Assembly: GCA_002118135.1 (NCBI GenBank)
Contig: BDIU01000074.1
Coordinates: 62,001-126,000, forward strand
Reading direction: 5' to 3'
Length of the DNA stretch: 64,000 nucleotides
Origin: Trebouxia sp. TZW2008
Lineage: Eukaryota > Chlorophyta > Trebouxiophyceae > Trebouxiales > Trebouxiaceae
Below are positions 36,201-46,306 of the stretch, in pieces. Within the stretch, counting starts at the first letter, position 1. Each line of letters opens with the position of its first letter. The notes under the pieces are model-generated. The model was not told the origin of the DNA. It did no database searches and saw only the letters and a program-made list of their open reading frames with translations. The position numbers and the translations under genes were made by a program.

Positions 36201-37644
36201 GTCACCAGACAACTGCAACACTCAGCACCTGTTGAGACTTTTGACCTTGCATGTGCAGACAGCTCTCAAGACAACAGGCTTGGCATGCAAAGCATGCAGT
36301 GAGTGCTCAAGCAAGATGTTGCAAAAGCACAAGCAGCACATCTGAAAATCCAGGCAGTTATACTCCAAGTGTTGTCATAACATGCCAGGGGATGCCCAAC
36401 AGACAAGGGCAAATGGGTAGGCCTGATGAGTTGCATGGCATACAATGCTGTGCAACAATTCAAGCAAAACAATTTTGGGGAGTGACAAAAGTCAATCACA
36501 ACCACAATCACCATATGCCGCGCCCAACTAACAAGGGCAAACAAGGTAGGCCTGATGCATTGCATGCTGTACAAGAACCCAAACATCAACGGCATATGGG
36601 TCAAGGGTGACTGACCAGGGTTGAGGCCCCTTCCAGAAGAGCTCTAAGCGTGCATGCGCACGATCTCCAGCTGCAACTGCCAAGATGATGTCACATGGCC
36701 CCTGCCGAGAATCTCCAGTGCCAAACAAGATAGGTCCATGCATTGGCAGATGCAGGACCTGTCTGTGTAATGCTTCCTCATCACACTCAAGGCGCCACCC
36801 AATCTGTAACAGTCATTGACAATGCTTAGCGCAAAATGTCAGCATTCGTACCAGCGATCGCTCTCCCAAAATAGTACAACATGGGTCCATGCACTGGCAG
36901 ATGCAGAGCTTATCTGTCCCCACTTAATCATCACACTCAAGGCGCTACCCAATCTGTGACAGACATTGACAATGCTCAGCATAAACTGCCCGCACATAGC
37001 TCAAAATGGAGCTCACAACAGCAGGTGCAGCCGGTCTCAGAAAAAGTAACACCCATGACAAGGAGTACAGAAGTTTCAGAATGGCAGGTATGGGCAACAG
37101 ATTTCACAACGCAACACAAGTCTTCTCATGACAATGCGATACAACACAGCACTTGCACCCAAGCCAATGATGCACAAGAAGAGGCAACAGCTGGCACAGC
37201 TGTGATGAACGCTCTCGCAAACTTTTGACTCATGGTCACAAGCTCTCTCATCAGACAGCACAAACATGAGCAGCAACAGCTCTTGCATTGCTGACCATGA
37301 CCAAATGCGGCACCCATGCAAGCCTGTTTTGCAAACCAGATGCATCAAGACAAACACAAAAAGGAGTCAGGCTGCAGAAAGCATGGCTGCAGAAAGCACC
37401 TGACTGACTAAAGGCACCAGGCAGAAAGTGGCGTCGGCATAGCTGATGTCCTTGTCGAATTGCCTGCTCTGGCCAGAGGCAAGCAAGTCTGCTGCATCAA
37501 CTTTGGTGCGGAGGTCTATGAAATCTCTTGGCTGTGGCTGGGCTAGCCTTTGGGGTCGAAGACTGTTGTCCCAGTTGCCCTGGCCCCCCATGTCAGAAGG
37601 AGTTGACCCCTCAACAGGGTCAGGGTGCTGCGAGGAGGCGCTGC
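30293..37644 (-). CDS. FHA domain plus TPR/HAT-repeat protein
   Basis: Nine exons join in phase: 37400-37644, 36616-36803, 35861-36212, 35034-35266, 34026-34173, 33369-33623, 32441-32642, 31406-31635 and 30293-30709. If translation starts at ATG 37591 (MGGQGNWDNSL) the product is about 738 aa. Exons 2-3 form an FHA domain: a strand with PILFGTGDSRQGPCDIIL, HARLELFW, then SLKPNGNTYINRSRV and CYLGDVISFGE. FHA domains bind phosphothreonine peptides. Exons 4-8 give helical TPR/HAT units (TLAREHLTAALEANPKFVTG, ALARQMMSRACELQPRS, ETAMQYIDKALSLNAKH), a protein or RNA-binding scaffold. The C-terminus is basic and Pro/Gln-rich. Location and partner are unknown. Its first exon also splices in phase to the Ser-rich exon at 37985-39308, so it may instead be the 3' part of the upstream CRSH transcript. 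Confidence 0.78.
31725..31815 (-). repeat. 5' copy of FHA-TPR exon 8
   Basis: About 170 bp upstream of exon 8 (31406-31635), its acceptor and first 80 bases recur with changes (CTCTCGGCTGCCTTGAGCG, then TTGTGCGGCAACTTGGAA). The matching stretch continues to a GTACTGCATCG/ATGTCAAC-type divergence. Confidence 0.85.
32230..32330 (-). repeat. 3' copy of FHA-TPR exon 7
   Basis: Downstream of exon 7 its end recurs: GGCAATGGCAACAA, CAGGAGCTGTA, then TCGACCCTGTGAATGTTCTC. The real donor ACAGTGAGT is replaced by CTAGCAAGT. Confidence 0.88.
32690..32830 (-). repeat. 5' copy of FHA-TPR exon 7
   Basis: Upstream of exon 7, about 180 bp away, the acceptor and first 100 bases recur (AWALLEASQGNSALAWRMM). 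The frame is open at first. The copy then runs into a short AGTGCCCTCCTTGCAA-type internal repeat. Confidence 0.9.
34335..34410 (-). repeat. 5' copy of FHA-TPR exon 5
   Basis: Upstream of exon 5 a copy of its start reads GTATGAGACTTGATCACACC, then GATTGTATCAGAGAGTGCTG. The real exon has GAATGAGACTTCAGCTCGCC, then GATTGTATCGGAGAGCGCTG. Confidence 0.85.
35320..35402 (-). repeat. 5' copy of FHA-TPR exon 4
   Basis: Upstream of exon 4 its first 70 bases recur (CTACATCAAGCAGGAGGTAG, then CCAGGCGCAGATTCCCAG). The copy matches the start CTAGCATACATTGAGCGGGA of the real exon and the CGCGCTGCTACTACCGAG block that follows. Spacing is about 135 bp. Confidence 0.82.
36845..36965 (-). repeat. 5' copy of FHA-TPR exon 2
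   Basis: Upstream of exon 2, about 155 bp away, CAGATTGGGTAGCGCCTTGA and CTGCATCTGCCAGTGCATGG match the FHA exon. A premature TAG and frameshifts make the copy non-coding. Confidence 0.88.
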
Positions 37645-37679
37645 CTGCACAAGCAGATGTAGTTGAGCAATGTGTGCTG

Positions 37680-37845
37680 CATCAACTTCAGTGCGGAGGT
37701 CTATAAAAACTCTCTCGGCTGCGGCTGGGTTGCGCTTTGAGGTCGATGCCTGTTGCGCCACTTGCCCTGATCCCCTATGTCAGAGGGGGGCCCCTCAACA
37801 GGGTCGGGGCGCTGTGATGGGGCTTCGTCTGCAAGGATGGACATG
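37680..37845 (-). repeat. frameshifted copy of FHA-TPR exon 1
   Basis: A nearly full copy upstream of 37400-37644 starts after TCCTTGCAG and reads DEAPSQRPDPVEG...SDIGDQGKW...QPQPRE in the same phase as the real exon (GSASSQHPDPVEG...). An extra base after CGAGAGAG then shifts it into a stop. Spacing is about 200 bp. Confidence 0.9.
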
Positions 37846-37847
37846 GA

Positions 37848-40800
37848 TCAGACAGGTGCAGGAAGGTAAGCATACGCATGTAGGTGTTGTAAGATAGGAT
37901 GCAGCACTGACGCCCTACTCAGTGATAATGTGCCTGACCACCAATATTGACTACAATGGACAAGCTTGAGGCCAGATGACCTACCAGCACCATTGACTGG
38001 ATCTCTTGCTCCCCACTGCGGTGCTTGTTGCAAAGGCTGTTGGGCTTGTGGCGGCGGCTGCTGCTGCTGCTGCTGCTGCAAGACAGGCGAGGTGGGGAAC
38101 TGATCCAGATCCAGTGAAATGGTCCTGTCATCTTGCTGCTGCTGAGATTGTGAGTCTCGTTTATTTGACTGCCGCTGCGCCGACTGCTGTCCGATTGACT
38201 GTTCCCAAGCTGGCTGTTGTTCAATTGACTGTTGCCAAGCTGACTGCCGTCTGATAGACGGGGGTATGGAAGGCTGCCGCCCATGCGACCGACTTGACTG
38301 ATTTATCCGATTTGACTGAAATGACTGCTGCTGAGTGGTGGAATGAGACCTGGGTAGTGGGGAAGAAGAGGGAGAGTCTGAGTCATGAGGCCTGTCCCAA
38401 CTGCCCTGGCTGGTCCTGGATGAGCCATTGGATGAGCTGTTGAATGAGTCACCGTATGAGGTGCTGGTGCTAGTGGATGCCTGGTCATGAGACGCTCGCC
38501 TCTGAGCAAGCTGATCTTGGGACGTTGACGCTTGTGATTGGACTGCCTGAGTCTTTACAGAATGCGACTGTGCATCGAACCTTTGACCTCTGCTTGCACT
38601 GTGGCTGTTGGCAAAGGCCCCGCTTGCACTGGGGCTGTTGCCAAAGGCCCTGCTTGCACTAGGGCTGTTGCCAAACGCCCTGATTGCCTTGCCCTGTCTA
38701 CTACTATGGCATGCGCAGGCTACAGAACTGGTAGACAAGCCTGCTCTGCTTCCAGAAAAGCCAAGATTGGATGTACCCACAGCAAATCTTGAGCTGGCTA
38801 GACTCTGAGCCCTGCCTGTGTGAGAAATTGACATGAGAGGCTGATAGCTGGTCGAAGCATCTGCACTCCAAGCTGAAGCTGACATGCCATTGACTGCTGA
38901 TCTTTCATGAATGCTGCTCTCAAGCTCGTTCCCATGCAAAGGGCTAGAAGAAGGGTTGGATGTACTGGCTAAGCTGTCATCCGCTGCTGAACTGTCCTGG
39001 GACTCAACCTGGATTGGGCTCAAAGAGGTGGAAGGAATGCTGCTTGTACTAGCTAAGCTGCCGCGGGTTGCTGAACTGTCTTGAGACTCAACTTTGTTTG
39101 GCTTCAATGTTTGGGAAGGAGTGCTGCTTGTGCTGGTCAAGGCTAGGCTGCTGTCAGATATATGAGAGTCAGAGCCTTGGCTTGGTAAGCTGGTGCTGTC
39201 AGGGACAGTGTGTGATTCTTCAGCTGATGCAGAAGACTGTTGAGGGAGGGAGCGACGTAAGCTGTGGGCTGTCTCAGTGTCCACCTGAGGCAATGCCAGC
39301 AGATTTGCCTGCGTTGAAACATACAATCAGCTTCTGTAGGGAGCGTGTGATCTGCCACAGCATTGCATTGATCGTGTCGGCATGTTGCCTGAAACGTGTG
39401 GTCTGCAAGCATGTCGTATATGTACTTACACAGGGCTAAGGTGCAGGCACAGAGTTTTCTGGCAAACTGAGTGCAGCGTTCAAAAAACTGGCAGAACACC
39501 TGTTTTCTACGGCTTTCAGTGAGCAGCAGAAAAATGTATCCTGCTCCATTTGACACTCAAGGATACACAGGCATTGTTGGGTCTATGCACGGTCTCTTCT
39601 TCTTGTGAATGAGCAGCACAATGGTGACTCAACACAGTCCAATGTGCATGAAAGCTATGCAGCATGACAACAGCAGGTCTAGCAGTAGCAGTCTGACCTG
39701 GTGGTTGAAGTGCAGAAAGTCTGAGAAGTTGACACCATCCTGTTGCTTGTCTGTCAACCCAGCCAGCAGCTTCCGTTGTGGCTCACGCTGCACAAAGCCC
39801 CCCTGCTGTGGTGAGGGGACCCCAGACTCAACCCCCTGCTGTGATGAGGAAACCCCAGACTGAGCCCCCAATTGTGCTGAGGGAACCCCAGACTGAGCCC
39901 CCATTTGTGCTGAGGAGACCCCAGAATCAACCCCTAGCTCGTCTAGCAGGACTGCAACTTCTTCTACACTGATAAGCCCATCTCCATTGCGGTCCAGATG
40001 CCTGCACAGAACAGCTTTGCTGCAAGCTATGATTATTTAGGCCAAGAACCTTTGTCATCCTCAGACAGAGTCGCAAGCCCAGCAGCACCACTGAGTGCAT
40101 CTCTTTCTGGTCCAGATAACTGCGCAGGCCACTCTGTCTGAAGGCTGTGTTTGCTTGCAAGATGACTGGGCCAAGCAGATCTTTCTGAAGCCGACAATGC
40201 TTGCACGATGACTGGAGCAACACATGACACACAGTAAGGCTAGCAGCAAAGCTGTTTGGAAGCAAGGTATTGCTCCTGTGCTACCTTTCAACTTCATTAG
40301 TCTGCCTTGCTTGTGTGCAAGTAAGACTCATCCAATAGCAGACAGCAACACGTTACAAGTGAATGAAGGCATGCTTAGAGTGTGTAATGTGTAAGCCCAG
40401 GGGCTAATTCTGAGATGGGCGAAAACATCAAATCTGCTGACAATCAGCAGATGGGCTGCACTTATGCACATCGAGTTGCAACACATGTGCCGAGTATCAG
40501 CAAACCCGACAGGACCAGACATCTCAGCGAAAGGCTCCTGTGCAATTGCATCATGGGCTGGTGACCTGCTGTCAATGTACAATCTCGCCAGAAGTGCTCT
40601 CACTAAAGATCAAGGCACTGCTGGTCTCACTGATATGTGCATTAAGTACACAACACCATCCATCTCAGACCTATATGGATGTGACGGCAAACATTTCCAA
40701 ACACTGGGCATGTTGACCAAAGCAGCAGCTTCCAGAGGCTTTGGCAGTCTTGCAAAGCATTGCAAGTGCCCACAAGCGGTGAAGCATCCTCATGGCAGCC

Positions 40801-43800
40801 AGGATGGAGCACAGCATGATTCCTGTAGGGAGGACATTAGCTGCACCAGACCAAACAACGGCTTGCGACCATCAAGCTTACGTGAAAAGCTGCTCAGCAG
40901 CAGCAGCCTGATTGCCCCATTCCTGAGGTGCTGCCTCTGGAATGGGTGGGTTGGCAGGGGGTAGGGCCTGCAGGGTGCGGGTCCATGCCTGCAGCCTGGT
41001 GGCTTGCACTGCATCCAGGCCACCCTTGTAAGCTGCATGTGCCGCCCCGCCGGACTCTGCCAGCTCATGCATGCCTGCATGACATACAGCAGTGAGTCGA
41101 CGTTGTCTCATACACCCATTTGCCTGTGAGGTGTTGAATCAATGCCAGACAGCCTGTTGGCTTGTAGTGCGTCCAAAACCCCTTGTAGGCTGCATGCGCT
41201 GCCCCACCAGACTCTGCCAGCTCATGCATGCCTACTGGACATACCACATGATGTTGAGCTTGTCTCATGTGCCTACTTGCCAACTCGGGGTCAGCAGGGG
41301 GTAGGGCCTGCAGGGTGCAGACCCACATCTGCAGCCTGGTGATTTGCATCGCATCTAAGCCCCCTTTGTAGGCTGCATCACATATCAGTTTGAGAGAAGG
41401 CAGGCTGCATGCGCTGCCTCATGTAGTCCTGCTAGCTCATGCATGACTGCAGGGCATTGCAGCCTGGTGACTGGCACTCCGTCCAGGCTCCACTTGTAAG
41501 CTGCATACGCCGCCTCACCAGACTCTGCTAGCTCATGCACGCCTGCACAAATTACAAAGTGAATGCAAGCTTGTCTCGTATACAGACCAAGCTGTGGGCA
41601 ATTGACACATGCTGCCAGCTGCAGTCTCCCAACTTTACAATGAACAAGCGAAGCTGAGCGCTATGTAATTGCGCTGCAGAAGACAAGACTTGCTTGATCA
41701 GCTCAAGCAAGGCCATGCTCAGCAGTGGATGATTCAAGGCATCGCTGCATTGGTGTGCAAAGTCATGTAATAATCTCTTGCAGCCCACTTACCCTGAGTT
41801 CTGATTTGCAGCTCACAGGTGGGACCCTGATCAAGGACGCACTCCTCATTTCCTGCTGCACCCGTTGTGTCACACTCCACTGTAACAGGAGGCAGCTTGA
41901 TGGTGCAGTGAAGACTCTGGTAGCCATTGCCCTTAGGCTCTTGGATGTAGTCCTTGGACCGGCCAGGAAGCTCTTCATACATCTCCCTTGCCACTCTGGC
42001 TACAACATAACATGCCTGCGTGACACACATAAATCAGTGAGTGGCAAAGATGATGCCGCATAAACATGCCACAAACTGTTCCAGGCAAATGCGACAATAC
42101 AAAATGACAGTCACTACTGCAGTTCAAAGACAACGTTGCAAAATGCTGACCTGTGTGGCAAGGGCTTCTGCCTGAGAGGGGGCCAGGTGAGGGTGGCGCA
42201 GGACAATGCAGCGGGAGGCCAGGATGTCATGCAGGTCCTGGCGGGAGCGGCCGCCCGCCTGCATGCTGTCCAGCCGCAATAGCTTCTTCATGGTGCTGAA
42301 CAAGCTCTTTGTGCGTCCTGCCACCTGTGACACGAAAGAAGGGAACAGGTGACAGACGCATTTGGACAGATGATTGAAACAGACAGCAGAGCAGAACAAC
42401 GAGCACCGTGGACAGACTATTTTAGAATGTGAATTAATGTAGCGTGACCACTGACCCATTGTGTGACTTCCTTTTTGTGCAGGCAGCAATTAGCTCCATG
42501 CAACAGCAACTCATGTACACATATAGTAAGCAGACATGCATTTCTGCTGCAAGTAGTGAAGCTGCATCAAGGTGAGTTGACTTGAGCATGCTGTCAACTT
42601 TCCTCTTACAATATCAACGCTATACACTTGATGCTTCGTACATCATCACGAGCATCTGCAAATGTGATGCTTGGGGCAAGTCATGCAAAGCTAAACAATC
42701 ACCTCACAACCAGCAGCCAGAGATCTGAATTCTGGGTCTGCCTCAACAGCCTGTTGCAGCTGCTGCTCACAGGAGGCCAAGCTGTCACCGTGTGCATTCA
42801 CCTCACGCCTCAGCCATGCTGCTGTCTCAGCATATGACTCAGGAAACAGCTCCTGCAACATACAAGCTGCTGATGCTGCTGACACTGCAAAAACACGTGT
42901 TGAGCCTGTCTGGCACACCTCCAGAATGAAATGGAAAATGACAAACCCATATTGTTGTGAACACAAGCATCAGGCACCAGAAGCCTCAGCCACGCAGCTG
43001 TCTATGCACATAACTCGGAGAACAGCTCAATCCTTTGCTGATGCTGCTGATCGAGCAAACAATACAGCTGTGGATGGCAAACGGCGTGCGCAGCTGCGCA
43101 CCAACATAACCACCACACACATGTATAAGCAATCGTGCGCTTTGCCTAGGCGAGAAGTTGGAAAGAGAGCACACCATGGCAAGCTGATGAGGCACAGCTA
43201 CTGCTTTTGCAAAAGCATGATGGGCGTTGTTCATCTAAGCTCAGCGGCCCTCTCCGTTCAAGCCCAATAACACAGCACCAACCAAGTTGAGCACAGCACT
43301 CAGACACTCGCAGGGGCGAGGTGTGCCACGCAATGGTCATTGTAAGGGAATTGTTTCTCACCTGGAAAGAGCTGTCCTCCAGCTGTGAAGAGAGACTTCT
43401 GAGACCCAAGCCATGGCCCAGGGGGGCATAGATCTGCAGAGCCTCCAGGGCTGCCAGCTGGCGGGCCCACAGAGAGGTCCCCACCAACCTGTTCATGCCC
43501 ACCAGCCGCGACACTAGCTCCACTACAATGGCTCTGGTGTCGTAAAAGGTCAATGCCAACTCCCTCAAAGCACTGCGTGAAAACATTGCTGCGTCAGCAC
43601 ATGGCTCATGTGCTATGCTCATGAGTTGCGGTCTGGTACCATCAGAGTCAGCGCCAGCTGTCTCAGGACACTGAGTGAGCCCTCAGAGCATGAGCGATGC
43701 TGATACATTGCACTGCATGCAGGTGGCAGCGGCTTGCAAGTGTGCAGCAGGAATTTGCCTAATCTGAGCAGTAATGAGAGCGGTCTGTGCAGCTTAAGCA

Positions 43801-45272
43801 GGCAAATGTGCTGTGTAATCAGCTGATCAATCAGCATCACAGCAAATTCCAGTAGCATACATGTTGGGGGCTGACATGCAAACTGCAACCACTCAGCACC
43901 TCAATGATTGTGCAAGCGAACACTTCTCATTGCATGTGATATGCTCACAGGATACACTATCCTTGTCTGCAGTTGTGGCCTGCTCTGCTCACAGAGGCTT
44001 TCAGCGTGACGCTTAAAGGCATCAGCTTGTCCTTGACTATCCTTTTTGTCTGATATCTGTGTTCAGTATAATTTTTACCTGGAGGCGACATCGTCATACA
44101 GGTCAACCCTGCTAGGCAGCCGCCTGATCTTGAGGATGCTCTCTATAAGATCTGCTACTGCTGGGCCCAAAGCATGGCTCACATCCCTCAGTGCTAGGCT
44201 CTTGCCAGCCACAGCATCTACCAACACTCCAGCAGCAATTGACTCTGCGTCCAGAGGGAAGCCCTGGCCTGATAAGTCTGCCAGCTGCAGCGCTGTTGAC
44301 ATGGCTTTGCTGGCCGTTGTGCTGGCTGGCAAGCCTTGGGCGTCTGGCACTGATACGGGATGCGAGACTGCCAACTTGAGGGCATTGAGAATGAGCTCTG
44401 CTGCGCTACCCATGCCAGCCTGAAGACCAATTCCAACATAGGTCAGGTGCACAACGTTGAAAGGGACTTGACCATCTTGCAAGAAGAGCAAGCGAGAGCA
44501 ATCAATGCTGGCTCTGCAACACTGCCCATGCCAGCGTTGAAACAGATTTCCAACAGCGATGAAGCAGTGGATCAATGCGGTGGAAGCAAAGTTTGACTGT
44601 ATTCAAAGAAAGAGCAATGATGGTGCTGACTCTGCTAGCTGGGTCAGCTACGCAAGCATGCAGGCATCAAGCGCATCCATCTGCATGTTGCTTGTAATAA
44701 CCCAATGTAAACCAGTTGTTGTGAGGCTGCCGTGCGCGACGTGAGCAGAGATCATGAATGCCACCTGTGGCGGCAATCGCAAGGCAAGCTGATCCCATGC
44801 TGCTAAGAAGTCCAGTGTCCTCTGAGCACCAAGCCCCGCAAAGCCTTGAACCTGGGTGGGGTCAGGACCAGCTTGGATGCTATCTGAGTCCTGCTTGCAG
44901 ACAAACCCAACTCAAGCTATTGGCGATTTTGTTATTGCGACAGACGTTGCCTGTCTGATCTGAATATTTGGTGTGTGAGAGGGATGTGATTAGTGAAGCA
45001 TTGCGCCAGCGTACCTTTTCTGCATAAGTAGCTGTGAGGCTGGCGACGACATTGCTACGACTGGAAAAGGCGAGACTCCTATTCTGGCCACGCAAACGCT
45101 TGCTTGCAGCACTGAGGGGCTTGTGTGATTCCGAACGATATCTGAGAGGACGCCTGTGGTGATGCAGGTTGCCGGAACGGTGAGACAAGTTGAGACAACT
45201 GTAACATGCACGGCAAGACACGAGAGGCTTTGTAGTTCTCGACGCAGCAGGCACCATGCCGCACTGCCGCAT
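37848..45272 (-). CDS. CRSH: CRSH: calcium-regulated RelA/SpoT homologue, (p)ppGpp synthetase
   Basis: Exons: 45015-45272, 44765-44890, 44079-44419, 43362-43572, 42703-42852, 42151-42324, 41793-42015, 40882-41074 and 39698-40019 (exactly 666 codons). These join in phase to a Ser/Gln-rich exon 37985-39308, or to 37848-39308 if its donor is not used. The start is ATG 45272 with a Ser/Arg-rich plastid transit-peptide-like N-terminus. An HD-type domain covers about 129-312, but the catalytic box reads VLVDAVAG in place of the usual LLHDVVED, so hydrolase activity should be lost. The synthetase domain (about 363-510) is complete, with AGRTKSLFSTMKKL, D in DILASRCIV, GRSKDYIQEPKGNGYQSLH and ELQIRT. 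EF-hand 1 (568-579, DRNGDGLISVEE) is canonical, while EF-hand 2 (DKQQDGVNFSDF) lacks the last Glu. Synthetase-only plus EF-hands is the CRSH architecture of the plastid stringent response. The tail has polyQ and repeated VESQDSSA and AFGNSPSASR units. Confidence 0.9.
38050..38090 (-). repeat. CAG/CTG run coding polyglutamine
   Basis: Seven consecutive Gln codons, mostly CAG, followed by Pro/Gln-rich sequence in the long Ser-rich exon. Confidence 0.9.
39801..39938 (-). repeat. 33-nt coding minisatellite between the CRSH EF-hands
   Basis: Four 11-residue units (SGVSSAQMGAQ, SGVPSAQLGAQ, SGVSSSQQGVE, SGVPSPQQGGF) separate EF-hand 1 from the degenerate EF-hand 2. All are in frame. Confidence 0.92.
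41150..41550 (-). repeat. array of 5' copies of CRSH exon 8
   Basis: Four partial copies of the exon at 40882-41074 lie upstream. They are at about 41160-41232 (MHELAESGGAAHAAYKG), 41285-41375 (YKGGLDAMQITRLQMWVCTL), 41404-41446 (MHELAGLHEAAHAA) and 41475-41545 (VHELAESGEAAYAAYKW). Several keep open frames of 15-30 codons. Flanking intron sequence repeats with them. Confidence 0.92.
43620..43675 (-). repeat. 5' copy of CRSH exon 4
   Basis: CACTCAGTGTCCTGAGACAG, then CTGGCGCTGACTCTGATGGT matches the start of exon 4 (SALRELALTFYDTRA) as SVLRQLALTLMVPDR, then a stop. It lies about 100 bp upstream. Confidence 0.82.
44495..44550 (-). repeat. 5' copy of CRSH exon 3
   Basis: GTTTCAACGCTGGCATGGGC, then AGTGTTGCAGAGC matches the exon 3 start GCTGGCATGGGTAGCGCAGC. 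It lies about 110 bp upstream. The acceptor has decayed from TTCAGG to TCAACG. Confidence 0.8.
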
Positions 45273-45540
45273 TGCACCAATACAGTCAGGTGCAGCGCTT
45301 GACCCGCAGTGGCCGCTGCATCGAAAGTTTGATCACTGCTGTGTCCACATACGATCTTCTTCCGTTGAGTCAGAGACGGTTAGGTCAGCGAAATTACAAA
45401 AAGCCCTAGATCGACTCGAATGACCTCGGACTCAGTGCGGTCTGATCACCCACACCAACGCTTCGCCACACAGTGCATCCTGAGGGCGCGTCAGCGAGCT
45501 CGGCAAGGCATTATATAGTCACACAATCCGCGTGCAGGGC
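45273..45540. promoter_or_regulatory. bidirectional promoter between CRSH and the PnsB3-like gene
   Basis: Only 268 bp separate two divergent ATGs of plastid-targeted products. A TATA-like TTATATAG at 45511-45518 faces the ferredoxin gene about 22 bp before its ATG, implying a very short leader if it is used. Confidence 0.6.
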
Positions 45541-46306
45541 ATGCTGGCCAATTGGTCTGTCGGCTCGAGCACGCATAGCTGTTGCAACATAAGCTTCGGC
45601 CATATAGGCGCGCTAGGTCTCAAGCAATCCGCCCTCAATAGGAGTCGACGACACCAGCGACGCACAGCGAGTCTCTGCCGATCCAGTGCCCCCGAAATTC
45701 CACAGATTACGCTCAATTTCGAAACAAAAGAAGGTTCAACGACGCTGGAAAGTGAAAGTGGAGACATATTGCGGGATGTCATGCTGGCGAATAAGGTCGA
45801 CTTGTACACAACCTGGGGCAAAATTGCATCGTGTGGTGGCGGTGGACAGTGTGGCACCTGCATAGTTCAGGTCAGATAAAGCAAGTGGCAAATCAAACCT
45901 CAGCGTGCAAAAACAGCTGCACATGCAAATGCACATGCCCTCATTTGGAAATGCGCTGAGAAATGCTTGCTTACCAGCACAGGCGCTTGATGGCCAGGAG
46001 CTGCTTTCTGAGAAGAATGCAACTGAGAAGAAGAAACTAAAGAAGGTAACAAATGCCTTTACTTGAGATTTGGTGCACATGCAAAATCATACTGGTGTCC
46101 ACACACAGTCCAACCCACTTTGCAACAATAGATGGGATCTCAGTCTCTGCGCTGTGCATCAGAACATATTGATGCTGAAGTGTGCACCTGTCAAGGTTGA
46201 TATCATGTCACTGCAGAAGCCAGAGTCATATCGCCTAGCCTGTCAGACAAATGTTGGTGATGGCACAAACTCGGGTGCAATTGGCCTGAAGACCAAGCCA
46301 CCCTAG
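45541..46306 (+). CDS. PnsB3/NDF4-like plastid 2Fe-2S ferredoxin-type protein
   Basis: Three exons (45541-45870, 45983-46045, 46217-46306) join to 161 codons (160 aa), exactly in frame. The start is ATG 45541, with a Ser/Arg-rich transit-peptide-like N-terminus of about 45 residues. The core has DVMLANKVDLYTTWGKIASC, the cluster motif C98-GGGGQ-C104-GT-C107, then the exon 2 block ALDGQELLSEKN, and the fourth Cys (C140) in SYRLACQTNVGDGTNSG. This matches the PnsB3 (NDF4) family of land plants through the whole core, including the SYRLACQ region. In plants PnsB3 is a subunit of subcomplex B of the chloroplast NDH complex. Most chlorophytes lack plastid ndh genes, so the role here could differ (an electron-transfer or assembly protein). 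Confidence 0.9.

Noticed and set aside
39309..39326. Start of a separate gene at the 5' end of the Ser-rich exon
   Set aside because: The frame opens with TTG, not ATG, and a good acceptor (CAACGCAG) sits at 39309, so it is better read as an internal exon.
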